A DNA stretch of 19,387 bases from CAYQPF01 sp964419225 (GTDB lineage Bacteria; Cloacimonadota; Cloacimonadia; Cloacimonadales; CAYQPF01): the NCBI GenBank assembly GCA_964419225.1, contig CAYQPF010000095.1:1-19387 (forward strand), read 5' to 3'. Under the pieces are notes generated by a model. The model was not told the DNA's origin and searched no databases. It saw nothing but the letters and a program-made list of their open reading frames with translations. Both the position numbers and the translations under genes were made by a program. How positions within the stretch are numbered: the first letter of the stretch is position 1; each line of letters begins with the position of its first letter. Of the stretch, positions 16,139-19,387 are shown in pieces.

Positions 16139-18487
16139 ATGAAACGGTGTATAGCATTTGTGTTTCTGATTAATATTGTTTTATTTATTTTCGGACAAAC
16201 ACCACCACCTTCCTGTTACCATAATTATACTGAAATGAAAGCGGAAATCGATCAGTTGATTGCAACAGGTAACAATAGTAACTATTGTCGCATAGACTCA
16301 ATTGGTGTAACCGGAGAAGATAATTTACCTATCTGGGCAGTAAAAATATCAGATAATGTGGCAGTTGATGAAGATGAGCCGGCAGTATTAGTAGTCGGAA
16401 GTGTACATGCCGAGGAAATTTTAGGCAATGAAATAGTATTGCATAACATAAAATATATTCTGGAACATAAAAACCAATTGCCTTATGCAATGTGGTTGAA
16501 CAATCTGGAACTCTGGTTTGTTTTGGCAGCTACTCCTGAAGGTTTATCCGTTGTAATGAACGGAACTGATGTTACTTTCAGAAAAAATAAAAAAGATAAT
16601 AATAATAATGGTGTGTTTGATTATGTAGTTGGACAGGGACATGATATTGACGGCGTTGATGTTAACCGTAATTTTGATATCAACTGGGCACACGGGGATT
16701 CACTGATGGCACCTGGTTCGCTTGAAGTTTATGATTATTATCGTGGACCTTATCCCGAGTCAGAACTGGAAGTGCAGGCTTTAAAAAGATTATGCGACAG
16801 GGAAAAATTCGTATATTCATTAGTATGGCACTCTTCCCGCACAGGAAATCTGTCCGAAAAGGTTTATTATTCCTGGAATTGGTCGGGAGTAAGACCCTCA
16901 CCTGATTTGGATATGGCAGAGCATATTGCAACAAATGTTGCTTCGCGGATAACTAATCAAAACGGCAATGATACTTATCAGGCTAGTGCAGCGTTAGCCA
17001 GAAAAGGCTGTTTTAATGACTGGTTCTATCAAAGATACGGTGGTGTACAACTCCTTATAGAGTGTGGTACCGCAACTATACAGCCTGATTCAACAGAAAT
17101 GGTTGAAATAATTACTGAATGCTCCAATGGTATGAAATGGCTTTTCAGCAGAGCATTAAACACGGCTCCGGATCTCGTGTCAAACTCAATGTTAATGGGT
17201 ATTATTACCGATGCTAATACAGGACAACCTATAGAAGCAGAAATAGTTGTTGTTGGCAGGGACGCTGCTTATCTGCATCCCAGAACTTCTGATCCTGTTT
17301 TTGGCCGTTATTGGAAACCTCTTTTGTTTGGTCAATATTCTGTTTTTGTTCGCAAAAAAGGTTATGAAACCAGCCCGATTCAAGTTATTGATGTGATTAA
17401 TTCTCAATGGACTGAATTGAATTTTGCCTTAACCCCTCTGCCACCCGTAGTTGTGCACGGCAGAATTATGTCCCAGGGACAGCCTGTTGCAGGGAAAATC
17501 GTAGCAATACCCGAGATTGATTTACTCAAACCCACCACTGAAATTGATACCCTTTATGCTAATTCAGACGGATACTTTACTTTCAATTCGTATCAGGGTA
17601 ATTATAAGTTCATTTTCACCGCAGAAAGCTGTACACCACATGTTCAAACCATTTATTTGACGAACAGTCAGATGAGTATGGTTGTCACTTTAGCTTCAGA
17701 GGAGGTGATACTCCAAGAGTCATTTGACGGATCATCGTGCTCCTGGGTTTACAACGGTCCGTGGTTGGCTGTTAGCGAAGGCAATAACAATTATTTAACA
17801 GACAGTTATGAAGGTTATGGATTTTATGCACCTGGTTGTGATGTCAGAGCTACTTTGACAACAGCTATAGCATTAACCTCCTACACAGATAGAAGTATAT
17901 ATTTAACTTTTTCAGAAAGAGTATATACAGAATGGGAACATGATTTTGTTTCAGTAGAATTCACAACAGATTTTGAAAACTGGACACCTGTTTATAAGTT
18001 GTCCGGTAAATGGGACAAGTGGCATCAGGTTGTAATCCCTATCCAACAATACGCCGGGCAGGAAGTAAACATGAGATTCCGTCTGAAAGATGGATTGGAA
18101 GGTGACACCAATATAGCTGATTTGACAGATCCAGGTTGGGATATTGACGATATCAAAGTTGTTGCAGGTAATGCAACTGTGGTAGCGATTACTGATCCGG
18201 AAGTTTTAAATAAGCCTTTTGCTTCTTTAAATAGTAATTATCCCAATCCATTTAATCCTGAAACAACTTTTAGTTTTAATTTGAGGAACTTCAAAAATCC
18301 TCAGGTTTCTATCAGTGTTTTCAATGTTAAGGGACAATTAGTTGAGAAGATAGTTCCATCACAGGATCAGGTTAAGGCTGGCAAAGTTGTCTGGAAAGCT
18401 GGTCAGAGATCTTCGGGTGTTTATTTCTATACTTTGAAGGTTAATGGTTCTGTTGTTGATACTAAAAAAACAGTTTTAATAAAATAG
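16139..18487 (+). CDS. Secreted M14 zinc carboxypeptidase with T9SS-type sorting tail
   Basis: A 782-residue exported metallopeptidase expected to trim residues from the ends of peptides outside the cell. The signal peptide runs to about residue 20. The M14 catalytic domain (about 25-340) has a full set of residues: zinc ligands His90 and Glu93 (HAEE) and His231, substrate-binding Arg148 and Asn176-Arg177 (NRNF), and catalytic Glu308 (LIECG). A DNNNNGVFD loop (153-161) looks like a calcium site and precedes the NRNF motif. Two carboxypeptidase-regulatory-like beta domains (about 352-432 and 437-517) follow, then a jelly-roll/MAM-like domain (about 525-676) and a sorting tail from NYPNPFNP (700). 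The tail differs clearly from those of the upstream paralogs, so it was not recently copied from them. GGAGG sits four bases before the start. It is followed after 10 bp by a cysteine peptidase gene, forming an operon. Confidence 0.93.
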   Translation: MKRCIAFVFLINIVLFIFGQTPPPSCYHNYTEMKAEIDQLIATGNNSNYCRIDSIGVTGEDNLPIWAVKISDNVAVDEDEPAVLVVGSVHAEEILGNEIVLHNIKYILEHKNQLPYAMWLNNLELWFVLAATPEGLSVVMNGTDVTFRKNKKDNNNNGVFDYVVGQGHDIDGVDVNRNFDINWAHGDSLMAPGSLEVYDYYRGPYPESELEVQALKRLCDREKFVYSLVWHSSRTGNLSEKVYYSWNWSGVRPSPDLDMAEHIATNVASRITNQNGNDTYQASAALARKGCFNDWFYQRYGGVQLLIECGTATIQPDSTEMVEIITECSNGMKWLFSRALNTAPDLVSNSMLMGIITDANTGQPIEAEIVVVGRDAAYLHPRTSDPVFGRYWKPLLFGQYSVFVRKKGYETSPIQVIDVINSQWTELNFALTPLPPVVVHGRIMSQGQPVAGKIVAIPEIDLLKPTTEIDTLYANSDGYFTFNSYQGNYKFIFTAESCTPHVQTIYLTNSQMSMVVTLASEEVILQESFDGSSCSWVYNGPWLAVSEGNNNYLTDSYEGYGFYAPGCDVRATLTTAIALTSYTDRSIYLTFSERVYTEWEHDFVSVEFTTDFENWTPVYKLSGKWDKWHQVVIPIQQYAGQEVNMRFRLKDGLEGDTNIADLTDPGWDIDDIKVVAGNATVVAITDPEVLNKPFASLNSNYPNPFNPETTFSFNLRNFKNPQVSISVFNVKGQLVEKIVPSQDQVKAGKVVWKAGQRSSGVYFYTLKVNGSVVDTKKTVLIK

Positions 18488-18497
18488 GAGACAAATA

Positions 18498-19387
18498 ATG
18501 AAAAAAATCATTTTACTGATTAGTCTTGTTATGGTATTCACTTTTTTGACTGCCTCCGCCAGCATGAACATCATGAATTATGGCTCGCAGGTGGGAGTCA
18601 CAATAAGTGATGTTAAAGCCATGTCACAAGCTCAAAACAATGTTGCAATGGTGTTTAGCACTATGGCAATTCCATCTGCTTCTGTTGAGGTAGTTATTAC
18701 CAGTATGTCTGTAGATAACTATGATTCTCAGGGCAATTTGCTTTCAACAACAAATAGTATTGTACCTGAAAGAGTTGTCTGTTCCAATAGTTTTCAAATG
18801 AGAGAAATGTATGGACATACTATTCAGATCGAATACAGGAAAGATAATACAGATCAAAGTTACTCACTTTTGAAAAGTGTTCAGTATCAACTCAATCCAG
18901 TGAATCCTGTACCTGTTCCGGAATCCATATCCGAGGCTTTTGTTGGATCTTACAAAGTATTGGCAGACAATTATGAAACATCATATCTGTCTATTCTTCC
19001 TCCCAAGAAACCTGCAATAATGATTATAAGTCATAATGCTTTTAATAATGTCTATACTAATTATATTAAATGGAAAAAATCCAAAGGTTTTGATGTTACT
19101 GTTTACACCAAGGAATCAATCCCTGGTGGAACGAGTGCAACTAATGTGCAGATCAAGACATTCATTCATGATCGCTATTTAGAAGCTCAGAATAAACCTG
19201 AATATCTGATATTAGTTGGTGATGCTAATCAAAACTGTCCATATATAATGCCTACATTTACTATGGAAGCACCTGATGGTGGTGGAGACAGAGTAACAGA
19301 CCATACTTATACAATGATTAATCCTGAGGATTATTTTCCCGAAATGTTGGTAGGCCGTTTTTCGATTGATTCTGAGAGTGAACTCAG
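18498..19387 (+). CDS. C25 gingipain-like cysteine peptidase, 5' part (cut by window end)
   Basis: The reading frame is open for 296 codons to the window edge. Residues 1-21 are a signal peptide (MKKIILLISLV... ending TASA). Residues about 22-165 form a propeptide-like beta region with no family I recognise. From about 172 the Peptidase C25 fold begins: PAIMIISHNAF, a WKKSKGFDVTVYT segment (192-204), YLILVGDA (236-243) and DYFPEMLVGRFS (278-289), all typical of the gingipain family N-terminal subdomain. The catalytic His and Cys normally lie downstream of that last motif and are outside the window, so activity cannot be judged. An AGGAG site overlaps the stop of the carboxypeptidase gene, so the two are co-transcribed and probably translationally linked. 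The missing 3' end should carry a sorting tail if it follows its neighbour. Confidence 0.85.
   Translation, partial: MKKIILLISLVMVFTFLTASASMNIMNYGSQVGVTISDVKAMSQAQNNVAMVFSTMAIPSASVEVVITSMSVDNYDSQGNLLSTTNSIVPERVVCSNSFQMREMYGHTIQIEYRKDNTDQSYSLLKSVQYQLNPVNPVPVPESISEAFVGSYKVLADNYETSYLSILPPKKPAIMIISHNAFNNVYTNYIKWKKSKGFDVTVYTKESIPGGTSATNVQIKTFIHDRYLEAQNKPEYLILVGDANQNCPYIMPTFTMEAPDGGGDRVTDHTYTMINPEDYFPEMLVGRFSIDSESEL

Overview
The window is AT-rich bacterial DNA. It most likely comes from a fermentative member of the FCB group, with Candidatus Cloacimonadota the best guess. Three things support this: five complete secreted proteins end in a type IX secretion-like (Por) sorting tail of the form NYPNPFNP; the only cytoplasmic enzyme is an anaerobic pyruvate:ferredoxin oxidoreductase; and SD-led genes for very large secreted proteins sit beside secreted peptidases. 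The phylum call is inference; no rRNA or other taxonomic marker is present.

Layout. 1-382 is a gene-free leader with two adjacent degenerate 7-bp repeat tracts, a weak promoter candidate and a 9-bp perfect inverted repeat. 383-12352 is a same-strand tandem array of four paralogous secreted proteins (962, 966, 958 and 965 aa), called A to D here. Each has a signal peptide, a variable N-terminal part with one Asp-box, a large conserved insert resembling the surface domain of DUF4900/PilX-like proteins (with a His- and Trp-rich block), a variable C-terminal part with a second Asp-box in three of the four, and an almost constant sorting tail. The A-B gap holds 2.6 copies of an 87-bp tandem repeat whose first bases overlap the stop codon of gene A. 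Decayed relatives of it follow genes B and D. 12353-12471 holds a 9-bp degenerate repeat and a bidirectional terminator. 12472-15987 (minus strand) is a complete nifJ/PFOR. A 151-bp divergent intergenic region separates it from a plus-strand pair: a secreted M14 metallocarboxypeptidase with a sorting tail (16139-18487) and, 10 bp later, the 5' part of a C25 gingipain-like cysteine peptidase cut by the window end (18498-19387).

How they fit together. The peptidase pair would release amino acids outside the cell, and PFOR would oxidise the pyruvate formed from them to acetyl-CoA and reduced ferredoxin, as expected for an amino-acid fermenter. The four-paralog array is the most unusual part. It looks like a surface-protein family kept by duplication and patchwork exchange: gene B resembles gene C in its leader and signal peptide, gene A over residues about 40-83, and gene A again in its tail, while A and C share the central block. 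No function can be assigned to these proteins from sequence alone; structural or surface adhesion/sheath roles fit best.
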